From Diploptera punctata (lineage: Eukaryota; Arthropoda; Insecta; Blattodea; Blaberidae), in assembly GCA_030220185.1 (NCBI GenBank), contig JASPKZ010007250.1, positions 1,649,001 through 1,713,000 of the forward strand: a stretch of DNA of 64,000 nt, in the 5' to 3' direction. Below, piece by piece: positions 1 to 10,429 of this stretch (positions are counted from its first letter, which is position 1; every line of letters starts with the position of its first letter). The notes beneath the pieces were generated by a model. The model did not search any database, was not told where the DNA came from, and worked only from the letters and a program-made list of their open reading frames with translations. Position numbers and translations under genes: made by a program.

Positions 1-22
1 CCAAATTAAAAATTACACTAAC

Positions 23-178
23 CTTAAATTCTAATTCCATTCCTGTTATATTTTCTCCAACCTCAGGTTGCATCAGTTTTTGAAGATGAGTATGTAAGTT
101 GCGGGCAGCCACCTCAGTGTTGCCACAGATCACAGCTTCCAGCAATGCATCATGGATGAAAATGTATTGGTCCTCCGT
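23..178 (-). CDS. Lar: Lar exon: end of phosphatase domain D1 and D1-D2 linker
   Basis: Reading the minus strand, the exon encodes 52 codons in phase 0, beginning [16 protein letters not shown] and ending GMELEFK. This is the Q-loop region (the glutamine is the last codon of the preceding exon) and the last helix of the first, catalytically active phosphatase domain of a LAR-type receptor phosphatase. It then enters the linker to the second domain. The acceptor is a CAG at 179-181 and the donor GTTAGT at 17-22. The second phosphatase domain is not in this window and should lie below coordinate 1. Identification rests on near-identity with insect Lar. Confidence 0.96.
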
Positions 179-280
179 CTGCACAATAATATAAAACATC
201 AAACATACAATGCACAATCATCATCAGTAACAACAGCAAATAATTATCTACAACTCATTAATATCCTGAAAAATCATCAT

Positions 281-410
281 CCAGGGATTAAGCCTGTCGG
301 CTCGTTCCAGTTTCATGAAAGCTAGAATTGTTAAAATTGTTCAGACCATCTTCTGTGTGGGCGTCCAACATTTCTCCTTCCGTGCAGACTCATATGAAGC
401 TATTAACCTG
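281..410 (-). repeat. LINE 3' end fragment
   Basis: This stretch closely matches 30500-30625, which is the 3' end of a LINE copy read on the minus strand and next to a TTC/GAA run. It is therefore a short 3' fragment of the same family. No coding potential is left. Confidence 0.5.
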
Positions 411-469
411 GGTCAGTTTAAACAGGGGGCTTAGGCTGTAACTGTTTACAACTGAGTAATACTTGACAG

Positions 470-1069
470 GCGCGAGGGTGAACACTAATATATTAGTGAC
501 TAAGTTCTGTTAGGGACCAGTCTCTCGGGGTATATCGAGAGCCCCTGCCCAGGGATACGGGCAAAGACCTTAACGGCAAGAACAAGATGGAACACAAGCT
601 TTGAAATGTTGTAATTGGCAGAAGAGGCAACCCTCTCCTTAGGGCCCATCTCCGGGGTAACAAGGAGAAAGCCCTTAACGGTCTGAGAAGAGCAGAAGAG
701 GCAACCCTCCCACTAGGGCTGATATAATGGGAGATTATGACAATGAACCTTAAGAAGGCAGTCCTTTCAATCGTCTTACCCTGCGAGGTGCCAGTAACAC
801 CTTCAGGGGACAATCTACATCACTAAATGTTCTCATGAAAGCAACCGGACTGACCATATGAAGACAACTGAAGCAAGAAATAGGACTAAATCTATATCTG
901 AAATAATGAAAATTGGAACTTGGAATGTATGAGGCATTAGAAATAAAGAACCAGAACTAGAAAACGAATTAAGTAAGATGAATATAGATGTAGCAGTTAT
1001 TACCGAAACTAAAAAGAAATTAAAAGGATCAATAGAACTGAGAAATTACCTATTAATTTATCATGCAGT
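470..1069 (+). pseudogene. LINE 5' region and start of AP endonuclease
   Basis: The GC-richer 5' part (about 480-830) looks like a LINE leader. From about 908 the plus strand encodes MKIGTWNV, a stop, then GIRNKEPELENELSKM and VAVITETKKK. This is the N-terminus of an apurinic-type endonuclease of a non-LTR retrotransposon, probably RTE-like. The enzyme would nick target DNA to prime reverse transcription. The frame has a stop at about 930. The reading frame resumes at 2248 after an unrelated insertion. Clade is uncertain. Confidence 0.6.
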
Positions 1070-2247
1070 ATGTACCGGAGCTCGGTGGTAGGCAAAAGAT
1101 CTCAGGGTTATGAACTCTTTATAAGCAAAAGAACAACGTATAAATGTACACTCAATTTTAACGAATCCAAGAACTCTTTATTTTCGGAGAAATACACTTT
1201 TGTTAATACAGTTACAAGTTTTATCTAAGAGTGGAGTCGATGAAATACTTAGAGGTCCACGTGCTCGAGTCAATATTTTTAAAGTCCAAATGCTTAACGG
1301 ACTATAACTTTAAATTTAACTATTTCTCGGACGAATCTAATATTAACACTGAATCGGAGATCGCGGTCTGCAGGTCTACGATGTTCCAACACTGAACACA
1401 GAGTCACTGAGAGTGATAGTCTGTTTTTTAACTGAATCGGAGATCGCGGTCTATAGATCCACTATGTTTTAACACTGATCACAGAATCACTGATAGTGAT
1501 AGTATTTTGATATAAGTTCTCGCTTATAAAGGCGGTGGCTCCTCCCACTTTTCTCGAATCCACTCCTTACAATTGAATATATATTTATGTTTTATAATAT
1601 TATTTACTAGTATGTATAACATTTCTAAGAACTGGGTAAATTGGTTCTTTGATATTTAATAGAAAAATGTTTATCAGTTTCTTTGTAAACTGTCAATGTT
1701 AAGAGATTATCTTTTCTATAGGTGAATGAATGTCTTTTGTTGTCTGTACTAGACAGGTAAAAATTCTTTATCATCATTTCTTGGAATTCCTTAGTAGCGT
1801 TAATTGGTTTCTAAGAATTGGTCAATAGATTTTTAATATTTTTAATCGCTAACTAATGTTATCTTTTCTTATTAGTTGTATAGACTGCTAATTGGAATTC
1901 TTTTGACAATATCCTTTTTGTGTTCCTATATTATTTGTTAGTTGTGTAGTAGGTAGAGTTCTGACAATACCTCTTTATTTGTCATTTGTATAGCAGGTAG
2001 CGTTTTACAGTACTTTATTCTAGACCAATGTAGGTGGAATTTTACCTGGATATTTTTACTTTTCCACATACATATTTTATAGCGATATTAGTAATATATT
2101 CTATTTTCATTTTTTTATAGATTTATTTAATTTTAATAACAATTTAATATATTTTGGAACATTTTAGTTTCAGCTCCATGCATATTAGAGTTGTATCTTA
2201 GTTTATATGTCTCCTTACATATTAATCGCTACAAGTACTTCAAAATA
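1070..2247. mobile_element. Unidentified 1.2 kb insertion splitting a LINE
   Basis: This AT-rich block interrupts the endonuclease reading frame, which continues on both sides. It contains two diverged copies of an about 78-base unit at 1354-1432 and 1433-1506, each starting ACTGAATCGGAGATCGCGGT. Both edges carry GTACC, a possible 5-base target duplication. No transposase, TIR or clear LTR ends (TG/CA) were recognised. It could be a solo LTR or a non-autonomous element. Confidence 0.45.
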
Positions 2248-2560
2248 AACGTACCTCGGCTGGAATAGCAATAATGATAAAAAAAGAATGGAGAAAAAGA
2301 ATACATAGCTACGAATTTATAAATGAAAAAATGATAAAATTAAGATTGCGTATACAAAGAGAATTTATTACAATTATAGGAATATATAGCCCAGATGAAG
2401 GACAAAATAGAGATGAAGTAATAGAGTTTTACGAAGAACTCCAGAAAGTCATAAATAAAACAAATAAAAATGATTACCTTATTTTAACTGGAGATTTCAA
2501 TGCACGTATAGGAAATAAACCAATACCAGAAACCATAGGTAAACATGGTGAAATAACTAT
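2248..2560 (+). pseudogene. LINE AP endonuclease, middle part
   Basis: The frame starting near 2250 reads TSAGIAIMIKKEW, then IIGIYSPDEGQNRDEV and YLILTGDFNARIGN. The GDFNARIG block is the conserved metal-binding Asp/Asn motif of apurinic-type LINE endonucleases. The copy breaks off after about 2560, with no reverse transcriptase following. It continues the LINE begun at 470-1069. Confidence 0.7.
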
Positions 2561-3299
2561 CTGTCAACTCGTACACTACTATTACACTTCCAAGTTAACT
2601 GTTCACAGGCGGGGGGAACAGTTTTAGCGCTAGTGTCGCCGATCTACTGAATCTGTGGAAGGGATGTAGGAGAAAACTGTAAATCCAATCACGTATTGAA
2701 ATTTTTCAACTTCAAATGTGGGGGGAGAATCTCTAAACACGTGTGAAAGATCTTAACATGGTTGTCAAATTAGTCATTTAAGCATGGAATGCTCAAGCGG
2801 TCGGATCATTTAAAATCACAGTATTTGTCATCTCTCTGTTACCAGCCTCACAATAAATCACAAGTGGCAACATGTAATGAGAAGGGCAAGGAAGGGACAG
2901 CTCATTCCAAAAGTAACAGGGTTGCCAAGTTAGTCATTCTGCCACTGACCACGCAGAACGACGGATCATTAAAATACATAGTATTTGTCAGCTCTCTACC
3001 TGCCAATCAAACAACATAATACAGAGGACAGGAAGTGGCAACATAGTAAGGAATAGAAAGAGAAAGACAGTTTGTTAGTTAACATATTTTCCGCCTGCAC
3101 AAAACACTTGGATGCGTAATACACATTCTACAGTAACCTGTCTCTGCGCTACAATGTAAGAAAAAATTATTACCATCCAAAGGAACTGAAACAGCTTGCA
3201 CTGGCAACTAGAGAGAAAAGGTATCCATCAAATTAATATTTGAGGCATCTTACAAATTTTAATAAAAATTGCAATGAGAAGTATCACTATAGGTAATTT
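2561..3299. repeat. Gene-free stretch with a diverged tandem duplication
   Basis: No gene is recognised. Two related blocks lie at about 2762-2890 and 2930-3055. Each begins with a GTTGYCAARTTAGTCATT-like string and contains GTATTTGTCA and AGTGGCAACAT. The period is about 170 bases, so this is an old tandem duplication of unknown origin. Confidence 0.5.
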
Positions 3300-3893
3300 A
3301 TCTTCTTCTTCACGGTTTAGGCATATTTACTAGTCTGTTCCAGCTCAAAATTGCTGCTCTTTCCATCTTTTCTTTGGTCTTCCCAAACTACTTCTTCCTC
3401 GTGAATAGCTATATGCTGCTTTTGGTATTCTATTCTCAGTCATCCTTGCCAAGTGTTCTTTCCAGTTTGTTCTCTATTTCACTATTGTTGTGTTTAATTC
3501 CTCTACTTTTAGTTGTCTTATTTCTGTGTTATGTTTTTTGTCTGTTCTTTGATATCCTGCTATTGGTCTGAGGAATTTCATTTCAGCAGCTTGTATCCTG
3601 GCAGATTGTTGTGTTGTCACTGTCCATGTTTCAGATCCATAAGTAATAATAGGCACTGCCATTGTCTTGTATAATTTCATTGTACAGTCTTTTCTGGCTT
3701 TATTTTTCAAAGTTCTTTTTATTGTTCCTGTTATATAATTTAACTTATTTAGTTTGTTATTTATGTCTGTTTCTGCTGTGTATGATATTTCGCAACCTAG
3801 GAAGTTATATGTTACTACTTGTTCTATTGGTTTATTTTCTAATATTATCTTTGTCCGAACTGGATGAGCACCCTTGAAGGCCATTATTTTTTA
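3300..3893 (-). pseudogene. LINE C-terminal and 3' end fragment
   Basis: The minus strand encodes the tail of a LINE reverse transcriptase ORF: NFLGCEISYTAETDI, then TIKRTLKNKARKDCTMKLYK, then ITYGSETWTVTTQQ and AAEMKFLRPIAGYQRTDKK. The remainder, down to a TTCTTC run at about 3300 (a GAA tail on the minus strand), is frame-shifted. It is a 5'-truncated, dead copy of the LINE family also seen at 21002-21390 and 30488-32545. Confidence 0.7.
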
Positions 3894-3989
3894 TTTTTCT
3901 GTTGATATTTCCAGGTAATTTATAATTTAATAAATGAATTGAATATTATTTTTACATCTCGCCTCATAATATAAATTGAAATTGAAAAA

Positions 3990-4346
3990 TCGGCGATTAC
4001 AGCTAACAGTTTGCTAGAGAATCACAAAATTGAAAAAGAGACTGAACTTTTGAAACATTTAGAGAAGCCTATGGCATTGACAGTTTGGGAAAAGATATAC
4101 ATTCAGAAGAACAAATACAGATCCATGAATTCTGAAGTTTCTGGCAAGCAAGATTTGATCACAAAATTCATCAAACCAGGACTAAATGGCAGTTGGAAAG
4201 TTGGTGGTTATGGCAGAAGTTTTACAGAAGAGTTTTGGCTGAGGATGGAACGGAAACCTTCTGAAACCAGTCCAGTAAAAATCATAGAGTTTCATGAGGT
4301 GAGATATAAAAATAGAAATAACATCCAATTAATTTATACAAATTAA
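3990..4346 (+). pseudogene. PLE GIY-YIG endonuclease, C-terminal fragment
   Basis: The plus strand encodes LLENHKIEKETELLKHLEKP and LTVWEKIYIQKNKYRSMN, the conserved C-terminal part of the Penelope-like endonuclease module. The GIY and YIG motifs themselves are missing. It ends near a PLE terminal signature (an ACTATGAG-like string at about 4378). Confidence 0.7.
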
Positions 4347-5000
4347 TATTTGAGATAGAACTATTATAGGAAAAATCACTATGAGATTTAATTAAAGATT
4401 TTAATTAAAATTCCTTATACCTTACCTCATATTCAGTCTTGTAATTAAACCAGTTCTAAAACCTATGTGGTTTCATCTACAATAATATCACGACCAATGT
4501 TCTATCGTCCAGAAGAACTGCTTCTTACTCCATCTAAACATGGAGTAAGAAGCAGGGATGACAGAACGGTCATGAAACTATTGAAATCGGATTAAATAGA
4601 AAATTGGATATGAGGTAAAGTATAAAGAATTTTAATTTAAATCTTAATATTTAATTTTAGGAAGTTATATTTTGAGGTTATTTTAATTATATTATTTTTG
4701 GTCTGGACATCTTACCTCAATATTAATGTTGATTTGTTCTTGGACATGTTTCAAAACAATTCTGTTTTATCGTCAAGAACAAATCAACATTAATATTGAG
4801 GTAAGATGTCCAGACCAAAAATAATATAATTAAATCTTAATATTTAATTTTAGGAAGTGATATTTTGAGATTATTTTAATTAAATTATTTTCAATCTGAT
4901 GACAAGCTGACAATAAAACAGAACTGTTTTGAAACATGTCCAAGAAAAAATCAACATTAATATTGAGGTAAACTGAAAATAATTTAATTAAATCTTAATA
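4347..5000. mobile_element. Two or three adjacent PLE terminal hairpins
   Basis: At 4430-4615 and 4690-4830 inverted arms begin with CTTACCTCA and end with TGAGGTAAG. The second hairpin matches the PLE family of 27640-27720. A third partial copy follows at 4870-4990, containing CTGACAATAAAACAG and GTTTTGAAAC, a hammerhead-like core with one core base changed. All are non-coding PLE ends. Confidence 0.65.
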
Positions 5001-5643
5001 TTTTGAAAGTTTACACAGATGGGTTGTTATCCAATAAGTACCTGGAGCAGGAGCAGGAATAAATAGGGCTTTTCTTTAACTTTATATTTCCATAGGGGGG
5101 AGAAGAAGCTTTGAAAGTGAAACAACAGCAATTAATATAGAGCTTCAGTAACTTCTGCTAAAATCTAAAGCCTTAATAAAATCACTCCTTTTGATTGAGT
5201 TACAGTCAGCAATTCAATCAATTACTTCAAATGACACTCACCATCCACTATACAAGAAGCAAGGGAAACACTGAAACTCTCAATTGACAAGGGAAATTAA
5301 TAGCTTTCCAATGAATCCCAACATATGTTGACATTTCTTGGAATGAAACTGCAGGTTAACTTGCTAATAAAAAGGTGACACTTAACCCTACCAACCTCAT
5401 TAGATATAAAAACAGTAAGACAACTTGTAGGGTCGAATGTTTGAACGCATTAGACAGTAAAAGGCGTTCTCTGCTGATAAAGTTTTATTCAAACACATTT
5501 TTCTTACTCAGAAATCTATTCACACGGTAATAATTGTAAAGCTACCTGACAAGGTACCTTAAGATCGTAGCTCAAGATATAAACTTATGTGAAAATCCCG
5601 AAGGGAACTGATGGTAACCGATGTAGTTTGAAACTTATCCAAG
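5001..5643. other. Gene-free intron stretch
   Basis: I recognise no repeat family, RNA gene or exon here. Composition is less AT-rich after about 5430 and leads into the small ORF at 5644. Confidence 0.4.
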
Positions 5644-5835
5644 ATGTCGGACCTTGAAGACTTTGATCATGTTTTCGGTATACGCGGAGAAGAGGAATTT
5701 GATAGAGTCTACCAAAGAATTCAACTGGAAGAACAGGAGAATCGGCGTAATATTGCGCGTCGCAGACGTGTTTGTATACGGAATTATTTGTGGGATGCAA
5801 GCATAAATGCATTCCTCTACAGCAGACGAAAATAA
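5644..5835 (+). CDS. Small ORF of unknown function
   Basis: The 63-codon ORF begins MSDLEDFDHVFGIRGEEEFD. An acidic N-terminal third is followed by a basic stretch (IARRRRVCIRNYLWD). Base composition is more balanced than the surrounding intron. I do not recognise the protein. It might be the remnant N-terminus of a transposase ORF (PIF/Harbinger-like was considered without proof) or a chance ORF. Confidence 0.25.
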   Translation: MSDLEDFDHVFGIRGEEEFDRVYQRIQLEEQENRRNIARRRRVCIRNYLWDASINAFLYSRRK

Positions 5836-6210
5836 CGGAAGTGGTTTTATCGCTGAGAATTCTGGGTAATTCGTTGCCAATATTACGAAAAGTCAACATT
5901 CATGCATGACCGGTTAAGGCAGCCGTTAATTCGATCTCAGCTCACCGGTGATTGGAAGTAATTTGAGTAGAGAGTAATGTATTTGCATACGACCCGTAAT
6001 GAATCAAACCCAGAACTTACTACATGTAGAAGCTTCAAAGTTATCTCAAGACAATTCAAAATTTGAAAATATATCACACACACATACAATGTGAACAGAA
6101 AAGAAGCAACAGAAATCTTCTGAATAAATTTGGACATAATTTGTAAATTAATGAGTCATTTTTTACATCTTACCTCATATTTTATGTTTCTTTCAAACAT
6201 GGGAACTAGT

Positions 6211-6683
6211 ATTTGAAGAGAAAAATTTTCGCCTAGATCGAGACTCGAACCCGGGACCTTTGGTTTGCCGGGCCAAACCCATAGGTCCCGGGTTTGAGTC
6301 TCGGTCTAGGCAAAAATTTTCCCCTTCAAATATAATTTATCTTTCAGTGAGAAATGTTAAATCAATAATAAGAACATCATTAGAAGCCTTACTAGCTTTA
6401 TAAAGTAATGTTAAATTCCCAATAAATGTCTTCTTAACTAAGAAGCCGCCATTTGCAAAGATAGAAACAATGGTTTCAAAAGCATTTGGCGAGAGGGAAT
6501 TACAACGTATATAAGAGAAAAATTTGCATCTATATCGTAACTCGCCTCGGTAGCTCAGTTGGTAGAGCATTTGGCCCGGCAAGCCAAAGGTCCCGGCTTC
6601 GAGTCTCGGTCTAGGCGAAAATTTTTCTCTTCAAATATAATTTATCTTTCAGTGAGAAATGTTAAATCAATAATAAAAACATA
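6211..6683 (+). mobile_element. tRNA-like composite repeat, family 1
   Basis: The insertion is flanked by a perfect 12-base target duplication in a PLE. It consists of an inverted tRNA-like fragment (about 6211-6277), a truncated direct unit starting inside the tRNA-like part, then a full unit with a tRNA-like cloverleaf at 6544-6616 and an A/T tail ending AATAAAAAC. No ORF was seen. The same layout recurs at 56437, 58053 and 63290. Confidence 0.75.
6544..6616 (+). other. tRNA-like module
   Basis: The 73-base module has a box-A-like D arm (TAGCTCAGTTGGTAGAGC), an anticodon-like stem TTGGC/GCCAA with a 7-base loop CCGGCAA, and a T arm with TTCGAGT. One acceptor pair is mismatched. It is part of a repeat, so I do not call a functional tRNA gene. 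Confidence 0.6.
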
Positions 6684-6690
6684 ATGGGAA

Positions 6691-7506
6691 CTAGTTTTCA
6701 AGATAAGGATCTCTCTCATTTTCAACCGACATTATGACTACTGGATTTTCATTGGAATCTCCATCAATAACGTTGCCACCTGGTGTTGATTTGATGAACT
6801 TTGAGATCTCGAAATTCATGGATCTAAATTTGTTCTTCTGAATATATATTTTCTCCCAAATTGTCAAATCTAAAGGTTTTTCCAAATGTTTCAAAAGTTG
6901 GGCTTCTTTTTCAATATTATGATTCTCCAATAAACAATTTGCTGCAATAGCTGATTTTTCAATTTCACCATTTTTAATATTTCTAAAGTGTTCCTTAGTG
7001 CGAGTGTCCAAATTTCTTTTTGTTTTACCTATGTATACTTTATCGCAGTCTTTACAATTAATTTGATAAATTCCAGATTTTTTGCTATCTGGAATGTTCA
7101 ATTTCTTATTAGTTATTAATAGATTACCAAGGCTAAATTTATTTATCGGTGCCAATGTAATATTGAATTTCTTGACAATTTTTTGAAATTTGTTATGTAT
7201 TTCAGGATGATAAGTAATTTTCTTAAATTGTTTTCCTTTCTTTGAATCAGATTGCAGGGTAGTGTATTCTTTCAATCTTTTTTGTTGTCCGAGTTTCTTT
7301 AATTTATTTATAATTATTTCTTTTCCAAAACCACTTAAATTGGCTATGTTCAAAATATGATTGTATTCTTTATTGAAATCTTCTTCATTTAAAGGAACAT
7401 TTAATAATCTATATATCAAACTGTTGAAAACTGCATGTTTATGTGGAATACGATTGAAACCTGAAGATTTTATATAATTGTCTGTATGAGTATCCTTCCT
7501 CCACAA
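6691..7506 (-). pseudogene. PLE reverse transcriptase end plus GIY-YIG endonuclease
   Basis: An open frame of 271 codons begins in the reverse transcriptase thumb/linker (SSGFNRIPHKHAVFNSL). It continues through the linker KITYHPEIHNKFQKI into the GIY-YIG nuclease: KSGIYQINCKDCDKVYIGKT, with a Cys-x2-Cys pair between GIY and YIG, then RTKEHFRNIKNGEIEKSAIA. It would make the DNA nick that starts target-primed integration. The reverse transcriptase core is missing, so the copy is 5'-truncated, although this piece is uninterrupted. Confidence 0.85.
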
Positions 7507-7729
7507 TTGTCCAGCATATCAGTTATATTACATAAAAACTTACACACTCTAAATAATGCACCAGCTGCAAGGATCTTAAGTGAATGGAGAACACTCACTT
7601 CATTGCCAAAAGGTTGACCCTCATCTCCACAAAATGAAGCATCTCCTAAAATGGTATTGGAATGCCAGAAGACTTAAGGAGTGAATCCTTGTGTCTTGCC
7701 ATTAGACAACAACAATAACATTGAAACAT

Positions 7730-8050
7730 TATGGGAAGTATCACTATGAGATATAATTTAAAATAAATTCTGTTCGTCTCACCTCATATCCCATCTTCTA
7801 ATTAGACTGGTTTCAAAACCTAGGCAGTTACATGATCAATAATTTCACGACTGATGTTCTATTGTCCAAGAGCATTGCTTCTTACTGATTCGGAGGTTCA
7901 TTGACTACCAACAGATGCCAACCAAATGGAGTAAGTAGCACTCTTGGACGACAGAACATCAGTTGTGAAATTACTGATGATGAAACCGCCTAGGTTCAAA
8001 AACTGGTCTAATTAGAAGATGTGATATAAGGTGAGATGAACAGAATTTAT
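7730..8050. mobile_element. PLE terminal inverted dimer, TAATTAG family
   Basis: It begins with the PLE terminal signature GGGAAGTATCACTATGAG, then CTCACCTCATAT. The inverted arm ends with ATAAGGTGAG at about 8035. The arms pair through TCTTCTAATTAGAC / GTCTAATTAGAAGA. A candidate hammerhead lies in the right arm. Confidence 0.7.
7974..8008 (+). ncRNA. Candidate degenerate hammerhead ribozyme core
   Basis: The core runs CTGATGA, a stem II built from GAACC-like/GGTTC strands, AAAAC in place of GAAAC, then TG and GTC. A five-pair stem I is possible (AAATTA before the core, TAATTAG after GTC). The G12 to A change would probably abolish cleavage. Confidence 0.4.
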
Positions 8051-8054
8051 TTTT

Positions 8055-8325
8055 AATTAACTTTTATAGGAATTAATCACTATGAGGTTTAATTTATGGT
8101 GAAATTAAATGTTTCTTACCTCTCCTCATATAAATCTTCTAAGTAGATCGCGATTTCGAGACCATAACGGTCTCATCTTCAGTACTTTTTTGGCGACTGA
8201 TGTTATGTCGATTGGAAGAAACTCTTCTTCTTCCCTCCGTTATGGTCTCGAAATCGCGATCTACTTAGAAGATTTATATGAGGAGAGGTAGGAAACATTT
8301 AATTTCACCATAGAATTTATTTTAA
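8055..8325. mobile_element. PLE terminal inverted dimer with hammerhead, TCGCGA family
   Basis: Long arms at about 8115-8172 and 8232-8292 are perfectly complementary over most of their length and bounded by CTTACCTCTCCTCATA and its complement. The outer sequence carries the TAGGAATTAATCACTATGAG terminal signature. The same family occurs at 18460-18870 and, with the coding part attached, at 46249-51055. Confidence 0.75.
8143..8185 (-). ncRNA. Candidate hammerhead ribozyme (type I)
   Basis: On the minus strand: GTA, CTGAAGA, a perfect six-pair stem II (GAGACC/GGTCTC), GAAA, stem III TCGCGAT with A15.1-U16.1 pairing, cleavage triplet ATC, then TAC pairing with GTA. All invariant core positions are present. 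PLEs are known to carry hammerhead motifs in their terminal repeats. Cleavage is inferred, not shown. Confidence 0.75.
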
Positions 8326-8559
8326 CAATAATAACTTATTTTGTATAATATTTGATGTCACACAGAACTAACATCATGAAAGTAATAAAACTCCATGGTG
8401 TGACATGCCTAGAATGCCCTTGACATACTATCCAACTACTGGCCTCACATCCACATGTGTTAATCAAACAGTTCAACATAAAATTGACCACTGAAAAAAA
8501 ATTTAGCCTCAAGAAAATAATAAAATCCAACAAAAAAATGAGAAAATGGAATGAATAAA

Positions 8560-8935
8560 TAAATCAGGTATTTATCAGATAAAATTTGTGATAAAATCTA
8601 CATAGGGAAAACAAAAAAGAAATTTAAAACTAGCGAGAAGGAACATCTTAGGAATGTAAAAAATGGAGAAGTACAAAATCTGAAAGGATGTAGAATGGGA
8701 AGTACAAAAATTAATTAAACAAATAGAAAATCCTAAAGAACTTACGGTTTGGGTAAAAATCTACATTAAAAAATAAGAAGGAGCAATTAATGAATTTTGA
8801 AATTCCCATGGTGTCCCAACAGATGGAGGAGGAAACAATTTGAGTTAGCAATGACAAAACAGCAGTCTAATACAAACTGACGATGGAGGATTATTCATCT
8901 CCAAAACCAGTATAAAAAGAAGAGGTGATATGTAA
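8560..8935 (+). pseudogene. PLE endonuclease remnant
   Basis: Recognisable pieces are IYIGKTK, KEHLRNVKNGEV and NFEIP, in different frames with several stops. It corresponds to the second half of the GIY-YIG module. The following hairpin end at 8936-9069 belongs to the same or an adjoining PLE. Confidence 0.65.
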
Positions 8936-9481
8936 TTTAATAATAAAATTTAATGAATATTTAAATTAGATAACTCTCACAAATATAAGAATCAAATGAA
9001 TCATGAATTCTTCTTACCTCATACATTTATGTAAGAGGAAAGAAGAATTCACGATTCATTTTATTCTTAATCAAATGGTAAAGAGAAAAATTTATGCCTG
9101 AACCAGGAATCGAACCCCGAACCTTCAGCTTTCCGTGCTGATGCTCTAACCATTGAGCTAATCCAGGCTTCCTTCCCATCCAAGCATAAATCCTTCCTTT
9201 ACCTTACTGTCTTGGTCCCACATTCAAATGCTATGAATCATCATTCACAAATACACAATGAATGGCTTCTACCTGAAGAAGACATGAAGGGACTCCACAT
9301 AGCTATGGCATTATTTATGAAATTAATATTAAGAAGCTAAAGCTGTTACTATGATTGAAATAAGTATATTAAAGTACACTACTAAATTATTGTAATCAAA
9401 TGGTAAAGAGAAAATTTTTTTTTTGAATGTGGGACCAAGACAGTAAGGTAAAGGAAGGATTTATGCTTGGATGGGAAGGAA

Positions 9482-9554
9482 GCCTGGATTAGCTCAATGG
9501 TTAGAGCATCAGCACGGAAAGCTGAAGGTTCGGGGTTCGATTCCTGGTTTAGGC
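9482..9554 (+). other. tRNA-like module
   Basis: A 73-base cloverleaf with acceptor GCCTGGA/TTTAGGC, D arm AGCTC/GAGC, anticodon-like stem TCAGC/GCTGA with loop ACGGAAA, and a T loop TTCGATT. It lies inside a repeat unit. A second direct copy is at 9807-9879 and an inverted one at 9096-9168. Confidence 0.6.
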
Positions 9555-9806
9555 ATAAATTTTTCTCTTTACCATTTGATTACAATAATTTAATAGTGTA
9601 CTTTAATATACTTATTTCAATCATAGTAACAGCTTTAGCTTCTTAATATTAATTTAATAAATAATGCTATAGCTATGTGCAGTCCCTTCATGTCTTCTTC
9701 AGGTAGAAGCCATTCATTGTGTATTTGTGATTGATGATTCATAGCATTTGAATGTGGGACCAAGACAGTAAGGTAAAGGAAGGATTTATGCTTGGATGGG
9801 AAGGAA

Positions 9807-9879
9807 GCCTGGATCAGCTCAATGGTTAGAGCATCAGCACGGAAAGCTGAAGGTTCGGGGTTCGATTCCCGGTTCAGGC
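9807..9879 (+). other. tRNA-like module, second direct copy
   Basis: Same module as at 9482-9554, with acceptor strands GCCTGGA/TTCAGGC that pair fully (one wobble). Box A and box B are intact, so RNA polymerase III transcription is conceivable. The loop position 33 base is C rather than the usual T, which argues against a normal translating tRNA. Confidence 0.6.
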
Positions 9880-10149
9880 ATAAATTTTTCTCTTTACCAT
9901 TTGATTACAATAATTTAGTAGTGTACTTTAATATACTTATTTCAATCATAGTAACAGCTTTAGCTTCTTAATATTAATTTCATTTTATTCTTATTAAGAA
10001 AACCTCATAATGTAAAAATTCCCAATTTATTATATTAATCTCACAAACATGCTCATCTGTCATTATCTCTGACTGCTGTAATACTGTTTGAAGTAAGAGA
10101 CATTTAAAAACTTTATTTAAAATTATAAGGTAGTAAATGTAAAACTCAC

Positions 10150-10279
10150 CTGAACCATGTAGTTTCTTTGTGCCCTGAGACAGGTCACATGTCCGTAGAT
10201 ATCAATCATCTTCTCATGGCGCATTCTTTCAAGCATCGAGTCAATGACAATGAAACAGCCTGTTCTTCCAACACCCGCA
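10150..10279 (-). CDS. Lar: Lar exon: phosphatase P-loop
   Basis: The 130-base exon starts with the third base of a serine codon completed from the preceding exon. It encodes [18 protein letters not shown], then [17 protein letters not shown]. With the upstream HC this gives the catalytic signature [10 protein letters not shown], including the phosphate-binding arginine. The acceptor CAG is at 10280-10282 and the donor GTGAGT at 10144-10149. It ends in phase 0 at the Q-loop glutamine. Confidence 0.97.
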
Positions 10280-10429
10280 CTGCAAACATCAATACATCAT
10301 GTTAATAGAACCTTTCATTTTACTGGAAAAAACTAGAGATATTTTTATCTTTTTATCACACATGACTCAAGTTTATATGAAGGTATCAGGGAAAAAACCA
10401 TGAATATCCAAATTTATATACAATGTTAC

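Larger units (their letters stand above)
6150..7506 (-). mobile_element. 5'-truncated PLE interrupted by a tRNA-like composite
   Basis: On the minus strand the element runs from the end of the reverse transcriptase through the endonuclease (7506 to 6691). It continues into the terminal region with the GTTTTCAA string and an ATGAGGTAA-type end at about 6175. A 473-bp element sits between two copies of ATGGGAACTAGT (6199-6210 and 6684-6695), splitting the PLE 3' region. Confidence 0.8.
9070..9978 (+). mobile_element. tRNA-like composite repeat, family 2
   Basis: The element contains an inverted unit (9070-9410) with a minus-strand tRNA-like module at 9096-9168, then a truncated direct unit (9411-about 9640) with a module at 9482-9554, and a complete direct unit (to 9978) with a module at 9807-9879. 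The direct units share the leader GTGGGACCAAGACAGTAAGG and an identical tail. A single 15-base duplication flanks the whole, so it entered as one event. It has no ORF. Confidence 0.75.
8936..10030. mobile_element. PLE terminal hairpin hosting a tRNA-like composite
   Basis: Short arms (GAATTCTTCTTACCTCATAC / its complement) lie at about 9005-9055. The terminal signature AACCTCATAATG lies at about 10001-10020, with the 909-bp composite inserted between them at a 15-base target duplication (9055-9069 and 9979-9993). Confidence 0.65.

Noticed and set aside
493..813. 106-codon minus ORF
   Set aside because: It lies antisense to the LINE leader. It has no recognisable domain and is low-complexity Leu/Arg/Ser.
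3374..3571. Hydrophobic plus-strand ORF (also 3662-3877, 47998-48690)
   Set aside because: These T-rich hydrophobic frames are antisense to LINE or PLE reverse transcriptase sequence.
9482..9554. Functional tRNA gene
   Set aside because: The cloverleaf is good, but it is one of three copies inside an inserted repeat, has an atypical anticodon loop and shares conserved non-tRNA flanks.
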